NCBI GenBank assembly: GCA_959599095.1
Contig: CAUGGC010000002.1
Span: forward strand, 1-64,000
Origin: an uncultured Collinsella sp.
GTDB taxonomy: Bacteria; Actinomycetota; Coriobacteriia; Coriobacteriales; Coriobacteriaceae
Direction: 5' to 3'
DNA: 64,000 nt
Position 1 is the first letter of the stretch, and each line of letters starts with the position of its first letter. The notes beneath the pieces are model-generated. The model was not told the origin of the DNA and did not search any database. It saw only the letters and a list, made by a program, of their open reading frames with translations. The translations under genes were made by a program, and so were the position numbers. Shown piece after piece: positions 24,086-35,106 of the stretch.

Positions 24086-26155
24086 ATGTCTTCCCAGTTG
24101 ACGGTTATTATCGCCGGTATCGTGCTGGTTGTGGCCATCGTGGTCGCGCTGGTCATCATGCGTCGTGGCGATTCCCGTTTTACCTACGATACGCAGCATG
24201 GAACGGCCCCGCGCGCCACCGAGGGCGAGGGCAATACCGCGGCGACCGCCTTTAAGGGCCGCTTTTCCATCCTCACCACGGGTGTGGGCGCGATGTTTGC
24301 GGCACTTGCCGTCAAGCTGTGGGGCATGCAGATGGTCTCGTCGGACTATTACGAGAAGCAGGCTAATAGTAATCAGACTCGCACCGTTACCACACCCGCT
24401 GTGCGCGGTCGCATCCTTGACCGCAATGGCGTGGCGCTTGTCCAGAACCGTCCCTCACTTGCTGTCGTGGCCTACCGCGACCTTGCGGAGGATGAGGTTC
24501 TGGTTCGCCATCTTGCCAACGTGCTTGGAATGCCTTACGTGGCGGTCCTTCGCAATATTCAGGACAATACAGAGGGCGCTCAGAGCCTGCATACAATCGC
24601 GACGGACGTCCGTCGCTCCACGGTTGCCTATATTCAGGAGCATGCCGGCGAGTTCCCGGGCGTCAAGATTGCCGAGCGTACCGAGCGCCAGTATCCATAT
24701 GGCGAGACGGCATGCCATATCTTGGGCTATACCGGCACCATTACCTCCGAGCAGCTCGAGGCCCAGAATAAGAAAACCTCTGGCGATGATGATGCTTCTG
24801 CTGGCAAGATTACGTACCAGTCGGGCGATATCGTGGGCCAGGCGGGCGTTGAGAGCTACTACGAAAACCTGCTGCAGGGTATTCGTGGCGAGCAGACCGT
24901 CAAGGTCGATGCCTCGGGCAATGTGACCGGTCAGGCCGGCGCCGTGCCCGCGAAGGCCGGCTCCGACATTAAGCTCACGCTCGACCTTAAGATCCAACAG
25001 GCCTGTGAGACGGCACTGGCGAGCGCTATCGAGCTTGCCAAGACCACTGGCTACAGCAATGCCGGTAACGGCGCTGTGGTGTGTCTCGATCCCAACAATG
25101 GCGAGATCCTGGGCATGGCGAGCGAGCCCAAGTTCGATCCGTCCGTCTTCATCGGCGGCGTCTCAAATGACGTGTGGACCGAGCTCAATGATGACAAAGG
25201 TTCGCACCCGCTGATCAACCGCGCCATTAGCGGACAGTACATGTCGGCCTCGACCATCAAGCCGCTCTCGGCACTGGCCGGTCTTGAGTTTGGAACCTAC
25301 ACTTCAACGCAGACAACCAACTGCACGGGCTATTGGACGGGCCTGGGCAAGGCTTGGGGCAAGCGCTGCTGGCTGACTTCTGGCCACGGCACCATGACGC
25401 TGCAGTCGGGTATCGCCAACTCGTGCGACCCCGTCTTCTACGACATGGGCAAGGCGTTCTTCTATGACGAGCAACATCCCGAGGGCCTGCAGGAGGTCTT
25501 TCGTCGCTGGGGCCTAGGCAAGACCTGCGGCATTGATCTGCCGAGTGAGGGCGCGGGCCGTATCCCCGATGCCGAGTGGAAAGAGTCGTACTTTACCGAC
25601 GCCTCTGCCGAGGACCGCAAGTGGAATGCCGGCGATATGACCAACATTGCCATCGGCCAGGGCGACATTCTGGTGACGCCCCTGCAGATGGCGTGCGCCT
25701 ATATGGGTCTTGCCAACGGCGGCAAACAGTACGTGCCTCACGTGTTTTTATCTGCCGTGTCGCGCGATGGCGACGGTGATGCCTATAAGTACAACGGCAA
25801 GGGCAAGAAGAAGCGCCTGGAGGCCAAGATCAACAGTGATTCGGATTTGGCTCTTGTTCGCAACGGCATGCACGACGTGATTTACACGGCATCGACGTCC
25901 CTGGCGGCTCACTTTGGCACCCTGACGCCGCAGGTATACGGCAAGTCGGGCACGGGTGAGAAAAGTGGCGAGGACGAATACGCGTGGTTCTGCGCCTATG
26001 CACCGGCCGATGATCCCAAGTATGTCATCGCTACTGTTCTGGAGCAGGGCGGCGGCGGCTCAGATACCGCGATGCATGTCGTGCGCGACGTGCTCGGCGT
26101 GATTTATGACGAGCCCGATACCTCTTCGGCCTCGGGCGATTCTTCGGTTCGATAG
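24086..26155 (+). CDS. mrdA: Penicillin-binding protein 2 (elongation-specific transpeptidase) with an extra N-terminal membrane segment
   Basis: Cross-links peptidoglycan together with RodA. 689 residues. The dimerisation domain follows TM at about 68-90 (RGRILDRNG start), and the transpeptidase has S389-x-x-K392, SCD at 446-448 and KSGT at 620-623. Unusually there is a further hydrophobic segment at residues about 5-25 followed by a 40-residue linker before the usual anchor, giving two N-terminal helices. GGGAGG precedes the ATG. Confidence 0.93.
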   Translation: MSSQLTVIIAGIVLVVAIVVALVIMRRGDSRFTYDTQHGTAPRATEGEGNTAATAFKGRFSILTTGVGAMFAALAVKLWGMQMVSSDYYEKQANSNQTRTVTTPAVRGRILDRNGVALVQNRPSLAVVAYRDLAEDEVLVRHLANVLGMPYVAVLRNIQDNTEGAQSLHTIATDVRRSTVAYIQEHAGEFPGVKIAERTERQYPYGETACHILGYTGTITSEQLEAQNKKTSGDDDASAGKITYQSGDIVGQAGVESYYENLLQGIRGEQTVKVDASGNVTGQAGAVPAKAGSDIKLTLDLKIQQACETALASAIELAKTTGYSNAGNGAVVCLDPNNGEILGMASEPKFDPSVFIGGVSNDVWTELNDDKGSHPLINRAISGQYMSASTIKPLSALAGLEFGTYTSTQTTNCTGYWTGLGKAWGKRCWLTSGHGTMTLQSGIANSCDPVFYDMGKAFFYDEQHPEGLQEVFRRWGLGKTCGIDLPSEGAGRIPDAEWKESYFTDASAEDRKWNAGDMTNIAIGQGDILVTPLQMACAYMGLANGGKQYVPHVFLSAVSRDGDGDAYKYNGKGKKKRLEAKINSDSDLALVRNGMHDVIYTASTSLAAHFGTLTPQVYGKSGTGEKSGEDEYAWFCAYAPADDPKYVIATVLEQGGGGSDTAMHVVRDVLGVIYDEPDTSSASGDSSVR

Positions 26156-26164
26156 GAGGTTGCG

Positions 26165-27391
26165 ATGGATTTTTCTCCGGCGGATCTGTTCCGTTCAACC
26201 AAAACCGGCTCTCGCAGCAGCCTGGACCGCGTCAACAAGCAACTTTCGGCCTCGCGCGGCACGTTTCGCCAAAAGGTGCATATCGGTGTGCTCGTGGCTA
26301 CTGTGGCGCTCGTTGCCTACGGTGCCATCATCATCTGGTCGGCTTCGCAGTTTAAGGCCGATGCCTCGTTCTCACGCCATCTGCTGGGAATTGGCATCGG
26401 AGCGGTGCTGGCGGTGCTGGTCTGGCGTACCGATCTGCGCGGTATTTCCAATTTCTCGACGGCGTTGCTCGTCATCGACCTGATCGTGATCCTCTCGCCC
26501 AAGATTCCGGGTCTGTCCTATACGGGCGGTCTGGGCATGACGGGCTGGATCAAGATTCCCGGTATTGGCTTGACATTCCAGCCGGTTGAGCTTGCCAAGC
26601 TCATCACCATCTTCTTTATTGCTACGCTTGGATCGCAGTATAACGGCCGCATCGATACCGTTCGCGACTACGTCAAGCTCTGCGGCATGCTGTCCATTCC
26701 GTTTTTGGCCGTCGTCGCCATGGGCGATCTGGGCTCGGGCCTGGTCGTGCTGGTTTCGGGCGCCATCGTCATTTGTATGAGCGGTGCACGCCGCGAATGG
26801 GTGCTGTCGACCCTGGCCCTGCTCGTGGGCCTGGTGGCCCTCGTCCTGGCGCTCGATTCGGTCTTTGATTCGTTGCTCGGCCACGATGTGCTCATCAAGC
26901 AGTATCAGATGAACCGTCTGACGGTCTTTATCGACCCCGATAATGCCGATTCGGACGATGCCTACAACCTGCAGCAGTCGCTTATCGCCGTTGGCTCGGG
27001 CGGCTTCTTTGGTAAGGGTTTGGGCCATGCGACGCAGTCTGCCGGCGGCTTTCTGCCCGAGTTCCATACCGATTTCGTCTTCGCCTTTTTGTCCGAGACC
27101 TTTGGCTTCTGCGGCTCCTTTTTGCTGCTGTGCTTGTACGTGCTGCTCATCTTCTCGACGATCCGCGTTGCCTTTAAGTGCGAGTCTCTGTTCCTACGCT
27201 TATCATGCGTAGGTATCGTCGGCATGTGGGCGTTCCAGACCTTCGAAAACATCGGCATGTGCATTGGCATGATGCCGATTACCGGTATTCCGCTACCGTT
27301 TATTAGCTTCGGTTCGTCTTCGATGATGATTCAGCTGCTGACGGTGGGTATCGTACAATCCATATGGCGGCATCGTTCGGGCGCCGCGTAA
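26165..27391 (+). CDS. rodA: Peptidoglycan glycosyltransferase RodA (SEDS family)
   Basis: Polymerises lipid II in the elongasome with PBP2. 408 residues, about ten membrane helices; the SEDS motifs FQPVELAKL, GDLGSGLV and the C-terminal GIPLPFISFGSSS are present. AGGAGG lies five bases upstream of the ATG. A cytoplasmic N-terminal extension of about 45 residues precedes the first helix. Confidence 0.94.
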   Translation: MDFSPADLFRSTKTGSRSSLDRVNKQLSASRGTFRQKVHIGVLVATVALVAYGAIIIWSASQFKADASFSRHLLGIGIGAVLAVLVWRTDLRGISNFSTALLVIDLIVILSPKIPGLSYTGGLGMTGWIKIPGIGLTFQPVELAKLITIFFIATLGSQYNGRIDTVRDYVKLCGMLSIPFLAVVAMGDLGSGLVVLVSGAIVICMSGARREWVLSTLALLVGLVALVLALDSVFDSLLGHDVLIKQYQMNRLTVFIDPDNADSDDAYNLQQSLIAVGSGGFFGKGLGHATQSAGGFLPEFHTDFVFAFLSETFGFCGSFLLLCLYVLLIFSTIRVAFKCESLFLRLSCVGIVGMWAFQTFENIGMCIGMMPITGIPLPFISFGSSSMMIQLLTVGIVQSIWRHRSGAA

Positions 27392-27409
27392 CCGCTGGAG
27401 GGGTTTGCT

Positions 27410-28339
27410 ATGAAAATTCCCGTAGATAAGCTGACCCGCGCTTTTAAGATGGGCGCGTCCGTTAAGAAGGATTCCGATACGCCGGTGCGCGTCTCGGTCT
27501 ATCTGGATTCATCCGCCTCGCGTTTTCTGGCCGAGACGGTGCGCGACGCCTTTGTGCCGCAGACGACCTCGGGCATTGTGCGCGTCGAGCGTCTGGGGGA
27601 GGAGCGAATTGCTCCAAAGACCGATACCGATGTGGTACTGGTGCTCTCGTGTGGTTCCGACCGCTTGGAGAGTGCCGTGCAGGAGCTCGTGATCGCCGGC
27701 GCGCCCGTGTGCGTGCTTGCCGAGTCTGCTGTGGAGGTGCCGTTTATCGAGGAGTCCACGCCCATGCTTGGCGTGGTAGCGGCAACCGATAAGACGTATC
27801 TGCTCGAGACGCTTGCCCGCTGGATTCTCGATCGCACCGACAAGGAAACGGCTTTTGCGGCGAACTTTGCCTTCATGCGCATCGCGGCCGCCAATCGTAT
27901 CATCACCTCGTGCGCGCTCACCAATATGGCGACCGGTGCGCTGGTGTTTTTGCCGGGCGCCGATTATCCCGTTATGGCGCTGGCGCAGGTGGGCATGCTC
28001 TTTGAGCTCGCTGCCGTCTTTGGACGCGGCATTAAGCCTGAGCGCGGCTACGAGGTCGCGGGCGTGCTTGCCGGCGGTCTTGTGATCCGCGCTGTCACCC
28101 GCGCGCTCGTCAAGCAGACGCCGCATATTGGGTTTGCCGTCAAGGCGCTCACTGCTGCCGCGGGCACCTACGGCATGGGCCGTGCGCTTGTTTCGCTCTA
28201 CGAGCGCGATGTCGACTACAGCCGTGCCAACGAGGCGGTCACTGCCACGTTCTCCCGCGTTCGCGATCTGGTGACCACGGTCGCGGGCGCTACCCGTCCT
28301 ATGGCGTCCTACCAAGACGCATCCGATCTCGCTGCTTAG
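27410..28339 (+). CDS. DUF697-like membrane-associated protein
   Basis: 309 residues, function unknown. The N-terminal half (about 30-130) looks like a small alpha/beta Rossmann-type domain (VVLVLSCGSDRLESAV); the second half, from about 150, with GADYPVMALAQVGMLFELAAVFG and two glycine/alanine-rich hydrophobic stretches, matches DUF697 (YcjF/GTPase-associated). In other bacteria DUF697 domains often accompany GTPases; here it sits between rodA and the radical SAM gene with short gaps, so it is part of that transcript. Confidence 0.7.
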   Translation: MKIPVDKLTRAFKMGASVKKDSDTPVRVSVYLDSSASRFLAETVRDAFVPQTTSGIVRVERLGEERIAPKTDTDVVLVLSCGSDRLESAVQELVIAGAPVCVLAESAVEVPFIEESTPMLGVVAATDKTYLLETLARWILDRTDKETAFAANFAFMRIAAANRIITSCALTNMATGALVFLPGADYPVMALAQVGMLFELAAVFGRGIKPERGYEVAGVLAGGLVIRAVTRALVKQTPHIGFAVKALTAAAGTYGMGRALVSLYERDVDYSRANEAVTATFSRVRDLVTTVAGATRPMASYQDASDLAA

Positions 28340-28349
28340 GGGTTTTCCG

Positions 28350-30227
28350 TTGCGCGTTGCATACCAAGACTGTTTTCATTTAATTGAGCCGCTGCTCGCC
28401 AAGGTCGAGAAGCCGAGCCGCTATATCGATCACGAGTGGGGCACGCTTTCCAAGGCCGATGCCGACTACCGTTGCTGCCTGATCTACCCGGATGTGTACG
28501 AGGTTGGTCTGCCCAACCAGGGTATCGCCATCCTCTACAACATCCTTAACCAGGCCGAGGGCATCTCCTGTGAGCGTGGCTATGTGCCGTGGCCTGATAT
28601 GGGTGACGCCATGCGCGAGGCGGGTATTCCGCTTCTGTCGCTCGAAGGTGCTGCCCCCGTCGCATCGTTTGATATCGTCGGTCTGCATGTGCCGCACGAG
28701 ATGGCGGTGACGAACTTCCTCGAGGCTCTCGACCTCGCTGGCATTCCGCTGTTAGCGGCCGACCGAGGCGAAGACGACCCCATCATCATTGCCGGTGGTC
28801 CTTCGGTGTACAACCCCGAGCCGTATGCGGCCTTCTTCGATGCCATCCTCATCGGCGAGGGTGAGGAATCGCTGCTCGAGACCTGCCAGCTGCATCGCCG
28901 CCTGCGTGACGAAGGAGTCCCGCGCGCGCAGATCGTTGAGCAGCTTGCATCCATTGCCGGCAACTACGTGCCGTCGCTCTATGAGGTTCGTCACGACGAG
29001 CCCTGCTCGCCGCATGGCTACACCGTGCCGCGTGAGGGCAAGGATGCTCCGACCGTGGTCTACAAGCGCGTCGTCGAGGATTTCGGCGCCACGAATCCGC
29101 TGTCGCAGTCGTGCGTACCCTATGCGCAGCTGGTCCACGACCGCCTGTCTATCGAGATTCTGCGCGGCTGCGCCCGCGGCTGTCGTTTTTGCCAGGCCGG
29201 CATGACGTATCGCCCGGTGCGCGAGCGCTCGGCCGACCAGATCGTCTCGTCGGTGATTCAGGGTCTGGAAAAGACCGGTTATGACGAGGTGTCGCTGACC
29301 TCGCTCTCTACGACCGACCACTCCTGCATTCGCGACGTGCTCGGCAGGCTCAACCGTCGCCTGGAGGATACGGGTATTCGCGTGTCTATTCCGTCGCAGC
29401 GCCTGGATTCGTTTGGCGTGGATATGGCCGAGTCGGTCGCCGGCGAAAAGAAAGGCGGCCTGACGTTCGCGCCCGAGGCCGGCAGCCAGCGCATGCGCGA
29501 CATCATTAACAAGAACGTGACCGAGGAGGACCTGGACCGTGCGGCCAAGGCGGCCTTCGAGGCCGGCTGGAACCGCATGAAGCTCTACTTTATGATGGGC
29601 CTTCCCGGCGAGCGCGACGAGGACATCGTGGCCATCGCCAATCTGGCCGATCATGTGCTGGAGCTCGGTCGTTCCGTGGTGCCCAAGGCTCGTCGCGGCT
29701 CGATCTCGGTGTCTATCTCGGTTTCGGTCTTTATCCCCAAGGCTGCCACGCCGTTCCAGTGGTGCCCGCAGCTCGACTACGACGACGTCAAGCGTCGCCA
29801 GAAGCTGCTTGTCACGAGTGTGCGCAACCGTGCCGTCCGCGTGCATTACCACGATGCCGAGACCTCGCTCATCGAGGCCGCGCTTTCCCGCGCCGGTCGT
29901 GACATGACGCCCGTCATCATCGATGCTTGGCGCGCGGGCTCTCGCTTTGACGCCTGGGTAGAGCATTTCTCGCTCGATAACTGGAAGGAGGCTGCTGCCA
30001 AAAACGGCATCGACCTCAATGAGCTCGTGCACCTGCCCTACGAGTTGGACTGGCGCCTGCCGTGGGAGCACGTGAGCCCCGGCTGCACGCGCGGCTTCCT
30101 CGAGCGCGAGTACCGTCGCTCGCTCGAGGGCGTCACGACTCCCGACTGCACCCGCACGTCGTGCACCGGCTGCGGAATCTGCCCCACGCTCCACGCCAAG
30201 AATGTATTGATGGGTGATCGCGCATGA
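28350..30227 (+). CDS. Radical SAM protein (TIGR03960 type)
   Basis: 625 residues. N-terminal half (about 1-240) resembles a B12-binding-like Rossmann domain; the radical SAM core has the 4Fe-4S motif CARGCRFC near 275-282, and a Cys-rich C terminus (CTRTSCTGCGIC). Widespread in Gram-positives and cyanobacteria next to a DUF2344 protein; the reaction is unknown to me, but a role in RNA or ribosome modification is often guessed from its place before rplU. TTG start with AGGGG seven bases upstream; its TGA overlaps the next ATG by four bases. Confidence 0.9.
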   Translation: MRVAYQDCFHLIEPLLAKVEKPSRYIDHEWGTLSKADADYRCCLIYPDVYEVGLPNQGIAILYNILNQAEGISCERGYVPWPDMGDAMREAGIPLLSLEGAAPVASFDIVGLHVPHEMAVTNFLEALDLAGIPLLAADRGEDDPIIIAGGPSVYNPEPYAAFFDAILIGEGEESLLETCQLHRRLRDEGVPRAQIVEQLASIAGNYVPSLYEVRHDEPCSPHGYTVPREGKDAPTVVYKRVVEDFGATNPLSQSCVPYAQLVHDRLSIEILRGCARGCRFCQAGMTYRPVRERSADQIVSSVIQGLEKTGYDEVSLTSLSTTDHSCIRDVLGRLNRRLEDTGIRVSIPSQRLDSFGVDMAESVAGEKKGGLTFAPEAGSQRMRDIINKNVTEEDLDRAAKAAFEAGWNRMKLYFMMGLPGERDEDIVAIANLADHVLELGRSVVPKARRGSISVSISVSVFIPKAATPFQWCPQLDYDDVKRRQKLLVTSVRNRAVRVHYHDAETSLIEAALSRAGRDMTPVIIDAWRAGSRFDAWVEHFSLDNWKEAAAKNGIDLNELVHLPYELDWRLPWEHVSPGCTRGFLEREYRRSLEGVTTPDCTRTSCTGCGICPTLHAKNVLMGDRA

Positions 30228-31036
30228 GTGAGCGCCTGACCGACAACCCCACGCTCTTTAGACTTCGTGTTCGCTATGGCAAGCGCGATCGCCTTAAGTA
30301 CCTGGGCCATCTCGAAGTGATCCATACCATTGAACGCATTGTGCGCCGTGCGGGACTTCCCTATGCCGTCACGCAGGGCTTTTCTCCGCACATGCGCGTG
30401 GGCTTCTCTTCGGCGCTACCGGTGGGTACGTCGTCGACCTGCGAGTGGTATGACCTGTTTATGACCGAGTTCGTGGCGCTCGACGAGGCGTTTGGGCGCC
30501 TGGCTGCGGCGTCTCCGGCCGATCTGGCACCCATCGAGGCGGCGTACATCGACGTGCGCACGCCGGCGTTGACGGCGCAGCTCACGCGCCTGTCGTATCG
30601 CATCGATTTGCACTTGGATCCCGAGGCGCCCGTAAGCGCCGACGAGGTGCGTCGTGCGATCGACACGTTGCGCGCGGACCATGGCATCGACTACGCGCGC
30701 GGCAAAAAGAGCAAGCGCTTGGATTTGGATCACACGCTCGTGGGCTATGAGCTCACGGCGGGGGAGCGCCCGGACCATTTAGTGCTCATGCTCGACACCC
30801 ATGCCGATAACGAGGGCTCCATGCGTCCGGAAATTTTGCTTTCTGCAGCTGATGTTTTGTTGCAGGGCTTGACCCCGGGCGTGGATGCACCTATTGTTTC
30901 CACCGGTATGCAAGACCTCGTGACCATCTGCTCCTACGATGTCGAGCGTCAGAATCAAGCATGCGAGGACGACGAGGGCCGACTCGTCAGCCCCATACCT
31001 GTGCGAACTTGTGGATTTGCTCCACATACTCGTTGA
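30224..31036 (+). CDS. DUF2344 (TIGR03936) protein, partner of the radical SAM protein
   Basis: 270 residues. Starts with FRLRVRYGKRDRLKYLGHLE, the DUF2344 signature, followed by RRAGLPYAVTQGFSPHMRVGFSSALPVG. In many bacteria this domain is fused to or adjacent to the TIGR03960 radical SAM protein, as here, where ATGA overlap couples them. Often a ribonuclease G gene follows; here rplU follows instead. Confidence 0.88.
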   Translation: MSERLTDNPTLFRLRVRYGKRDRLKYLGHLEVIHTIERIVRRAGLPYAVTQGFSPHMRVGFSSALPVGTSSTCEWYDLFMTEFVALDEAFGRLAAASPADLAPIEAAYIDVRTPALTAQLTRLSYRIDLHLDPEAPVSADEVRRAIDTLRADHGIDYARGKKSKRLDLDHTLVGYELTAGERPDHLVLMLDTHADNEGSMRPEILLSAADVLLQGLTPGVDAPIVSTGMQDLVTICSYDVERQNQACEDDEGRLVSPIPVRTCGFAPHTR

Positions 31037-31061
31037 CGGGGGTATTTTCGCCTGCTACTAT
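31033..31061 (+). promoter_or_regulatory. Promoter of rplU-rpmA
   Basis: TTGACG at 31033-31038, 17-base spacer, TACTAT at 31056-31061. It overlaps the last codon of the DUF2344 gene and gives a leader of about 35 bases. Confidence 0.7.
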
Positions 31062-31103
31062 ATTCGGCTGTTGCACTAACTGATGCATGAAGGGCAAGTA
31101 AAC

Positions 31104-31478
31104 ATGTACGCAATCGTTAACACGGGCGGCAAGCAGTACAAGGTCGCCACCGACGATGTCATCACCGTCGAGAAGATCGAGGGCAATGAGGGCGACAAGG
31201 TCACCCTGCCGGTCATCTTCCTCAACGATGGTAAGAAGATCGTCACCGATCCCGACAAGCTGGCCAAGGCCAAGGTTACCGCTCAGATCGTTGAGCAGTT
31301 CAAGGGCGAGAAGCAGCTGGTCTTCAAGTTCCACAAGCGTAAGCGCTATCGTCGTCTGAAGGGTCACCGTCAGCAGCTCACCAAGCTGAAGATCGTGAAG
31401 GTCCAGGCTACGTCCCGCGCCAAGAAGGCTGTCAAGGCAGAGGCCGAGGCTGTTGCCGAGGCTCCCGTCGCCGAGTAG
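31104..31478 (+). CDS. rplU: 50S ribosomal protein L21
   Basis: 124 residues. MYAIVNTGGKQYKV start and KRKRYRRLKGHRQQLT (C-terminal L21 motif) are clear. The last about 20 residues are an Ala/Glu-rich extension. I chose ATG 31104, nine bases after GAAGGG, over an ATG seven codons earlier. Confidence 0.97.
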   Translation: MYAIVNTGGKQYKVATDDVITVEKIEGNEGDKVTLPVIFLNDGKKIVTDPDKLAKAKVTAQIVEQFKGEKQLVFKFHKRKRYRRLKGHRQQLTKLKIVKVQATSRAKKAVKAEAEAVAEAPVAE

Positions 31479-31511
31479 ATTACACTCGTAACGAAAGAGT
31501 AGGTATACACA

Positions 31512-31769
31512 ATGGCACACAAAAAAGGACTCGGTTCCTCCCGTAATGGCCGTGACTCCCGCGGTCAGCGCCTTGGCACGAAGCGCTATGCCGGCCAGAC
31601 GGTAACCACGGGCACGATTCTCGTCCGTCAGCACGGCACTCACATCCACCCGGGTGAGAACGTTGGCCGTGGCAAGGACGACACGCTGTTCGCGCTGGTC
31701 GACGGTACCGTTGAGTTCCACAAGGGTATCAAGCACAGGGTCAGCGTACGCCCGCTCGCGAACGCGTAA
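31512..31769 (+). CDS. rpmA: 50S ribosomal protein L27
   Basis: 85 residues. [16 protein letters not shown] with no N-terminal cleavable extension, so it does not need the Prp protease processing seen in Firmicutes; consistent with the missing ysxB gene between rplU and rpmA. Binds near the peptidyl transferase centre. Confidence 0.98.
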   Translation: MAHKKGLGSSRNGRDSRGQRLGTKRYAGQTVTTGTILVRQHGTHIHPGENVGRGKDDTLFALVDGTVEFHKGIKHRVSVRPLANA

Positions 31770-31794
31770 TTCACCCTTCATAGAGCACATATGT

Positions 31795-31837
31795 GGGAGG
31801 CACTTGAGTTTTAGGATTCAAGGGTCTCCCTCTTTTT
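31795..31837 (+). terminator. Intrinsic terminator between rpmA and obg
   Basis: GGGAG (31795-31799) pairs with CTCCC (31826-31830) and CTTGA (31803-31807) with TCAAG (31818-31822); a TCTTTTT run follows. Confidence 0.75.
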
Positions 31838-31841
31838 GTAG

Positions 31842-33320
<1,479 letters not shown>

Positions 33321-33323
33321 GCC

Positions 33324-34001
33324 ATGTCGCTGCGCGGTGGAATCGGTTTGCCCGAGCTGCCTATAAAAGAGGGCAAAGAGTTTCGGCTTGGCATTATGGG
33401 CGGCACATTCGACCCGATTCATTACGGGCACCTGGTGACTGCCGAGCAGGCGCGCGAGTCGCTCGACTTGGACGCTGTGCTCTTTATGCCGGCGGGCTCT
33501 CCTGCCTTTAAGCTTGACAAGCCGGTGACGCCTGCCGAGGACCGTTATGCCATGACGGTCCTCGCCACCGCCGCGAACCCGGCCTTTTTGGCGAGCCGGT
33601 TCGAGATCGACCGCCCGGGCGTAACCTATACGGCCGATACGCTTCATGCCCTTCGCGACTTTTACCCGCCGCAGGTAAAGCTCTACTTTATTACGGGCGC
33701 CGACGCGATTATCGATATCGTGACCTGGCATGATGCCGAACAAATTGCTGAGCTTGCTACCTTTATTGCGGCGACACGACCGGGCTTTGATATCGATACG
33801 GCGCGTGCCCGAATCAAAGAGTCGGGGCTGCCGTTCGACGTGCGCTATATTCAGATTCCGGCGCTGGCGATCAGCTCGACGAACATTCGTAAGCGAGTTG
33901 CCCGCGGCATGAGCGTGCGCTATCTTACGAGCGAGTCCGTGCTCGGCTACATTCGCAAACGCAGGCTATATGCCGATTTGGGCCAAGAAGATTTTGAGTG
34001 A
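33324..34001 (+). CDS. nadD: Nicotinate-nucleotide adenylyltransferase
   Basis: Makes deamido-NAD from nicotinate mononucleotide and ATP. 225 residues; GIMGGTFDPIHYGHL near 24-38 holds the nucleotidyltransferase HxGH, and ISSTNIRKR near 190-198 the ATP-binding SSTxxR. The first about 20 residues are an extension. Three bases after obg. Confidence 0.94.
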   Translation: MSLRGGIGLPELPIKEGKEFRLGIMGGTFDPIHYGHLVTAEQARESLDLDAVLFMPAGSPAFKLDKPVTPAEDRYAMTVLATAANPAFLASRFEIDRPGVTYTADTLHALRDFYPPQVKLYFITGADAIIDIVTWHDAEQIAELATFIAATRPGFDIDTARARIKESGLPFDVRYIQIPALAISSTNIRKRVARGMSVRYLTSESVLGYIRKRRLYADLGQEDFE

Positions 34002-34013
34002 TGGGGGTCTACG

Positions 34014-34622
34014 TTGTCGGTAGAGGATCGGTTTGAGGGCGATGAGCGCGCGCTGCTCAAGCGCATTCAAGAGCTGCTCGATGTTCGCATGAAGGATAAG
34101 CGCAAGCGCTATGTGCATTCGCTGGGTGTTGCCGAGACCGCACTTCATCTGGCCGAGGTCTACGGCGTTGACCGCTTTGATGCCGCTGCCGCCGGCCTGA
34201 TCCATGACTGGGACAAAGTGCTCTCCGACGACGAGCTGGTCACGCGCGCTCTGCATTACGGCATTAAGATTGCCGGCTCTCCTTCCGCCGCGACGCCGCT
34301 TTTGCATGGCCCTGTTGCCGCCTATGAGCTTCCGCAGCTTTTCCCCGAGTTGTCGCCGGCCGTTTTCCAGGCTGTCGACCGTCACACCGTTGGTGCCTGC
34401 GACATGACGCCGCTCGATATGGTGGTCTTTGTGGCCGATGCCATCGAGCCCAACCGCCACGGCGACTATGCGCATGCGCTGCGCAAGATGGTGGGGGAGT
34501 CGACGCTCGATGAGTTGTTCTTCTCCTGTTTTGCGCAGGGTCTGGTCTATGTGATCCAGTCCGGGCGCTATCTTTATCCCACGGCTATTTCGATTTACAA
34601 CCATTACGCCCAGTTACGCTAG
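34014..34622 (+). CDS. yqeK: HD-domain hydrolase YqeK (diadenosine tetraphosphatase)
   Basis: 202 residues. HD-fold metal motif: H in YVHSLGVAE (about residue 40), HDWDK near 64-68, H in LLHGPVAA, and D in VADAIEPNR. YqeK-family members are symmetric Ap4A hydrolases and usually follow nadD, as here. TTG start with GGGGG seven bases upstream. Confidence 0.9.
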   Translation: MSVEDRFEGDERALLKRIQELLDVRMKDKRKRYVHSLGVAETALHLAEVYGVDRFDAAAAGLIHDWDKVLSDDELVTRALHYGIKIAGSPSAATPLLHGPVAAYELPQLFPELSPAVFQAVDRHTVGACDMTPLDMVVFVADAIEPNRHGDYAHALRKMVGESTLDELFFSCFAQGLVYVIQSGRYLYPTAISIYNHYAQLR

Positions 34623-34649
34623 CTCGGGCTGTCTAGAAAGAGGTATTCC

Positions 34650-35105
34650 ATGGCCGACGAGACCATGACCGACGAGCAGATTCTTGAAGGTGTGGAGCAC
34701 AAGAGCTTCGTCGCCACGTCCGACCGCACTGCCGCCTCGCTGTCCGCGAGCGGTGTCGCCGCCGAGGATGTCGCCCGCGCCGCCGCGCAGGCCGCCTACG
34801 ACAAGAAGGGCGAGGACGTTCAGGTGCTCGACCTGACCGAGCTTTCCGACGTGTGCGACTACTTTGTGCTTGCCACCGGTACCAACAACCGCCAGGTCGA
34901 TTCGATCGTCGACGAGATCGAGGAGAAGGTCGCCGAGGCTTGCGGCGAGCATCCGTTCTCCATCGAGGGCCGCGAGCAGAAGACCTGGATGCTCATGGAC
35001 TACGGTTCGGTTGTCGTCCACGTCTTCACTCCCGAAGCTCGCGACTTCTACCGCCTCGAGAAACTCTGGGGAGACGCCCCCCAGCTCCCCCTCAATCTCC
35101 TCTAA
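34650..35105 (+). CDS. rsfS: Ribosomal silencing factor RsfS
   Basis: Binds L14 and blocks subunit joining in starvation. 151 residues; the core from about 55 (AYDKKGEDVQVLDLTELSD, YFVLATGTNNRQVDSI, WMLMDYGSVVVHVF) is the RsfS/Iojap domain. The first about 45 residues are an extension not seen in E. coli. AGAGG lies six bases before the ATG. The stop runs straight into a REP-like repeat. Confidence 0.95.
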   Translation: MADETMTDEQILEGVEHKSFVATSDRTAASLSASGVAAEDVARAAAQAAYDKKGEDVQVLDLTELSDVCDYFVLATGTNNRQVDSIVDEIEEKVAEACGEHPFSIEGREQKTWMLMDYGSVVVHVFTPEARDFYRLEKLWGDAPQLPLNLL

Positions 35106-35106
35106 A

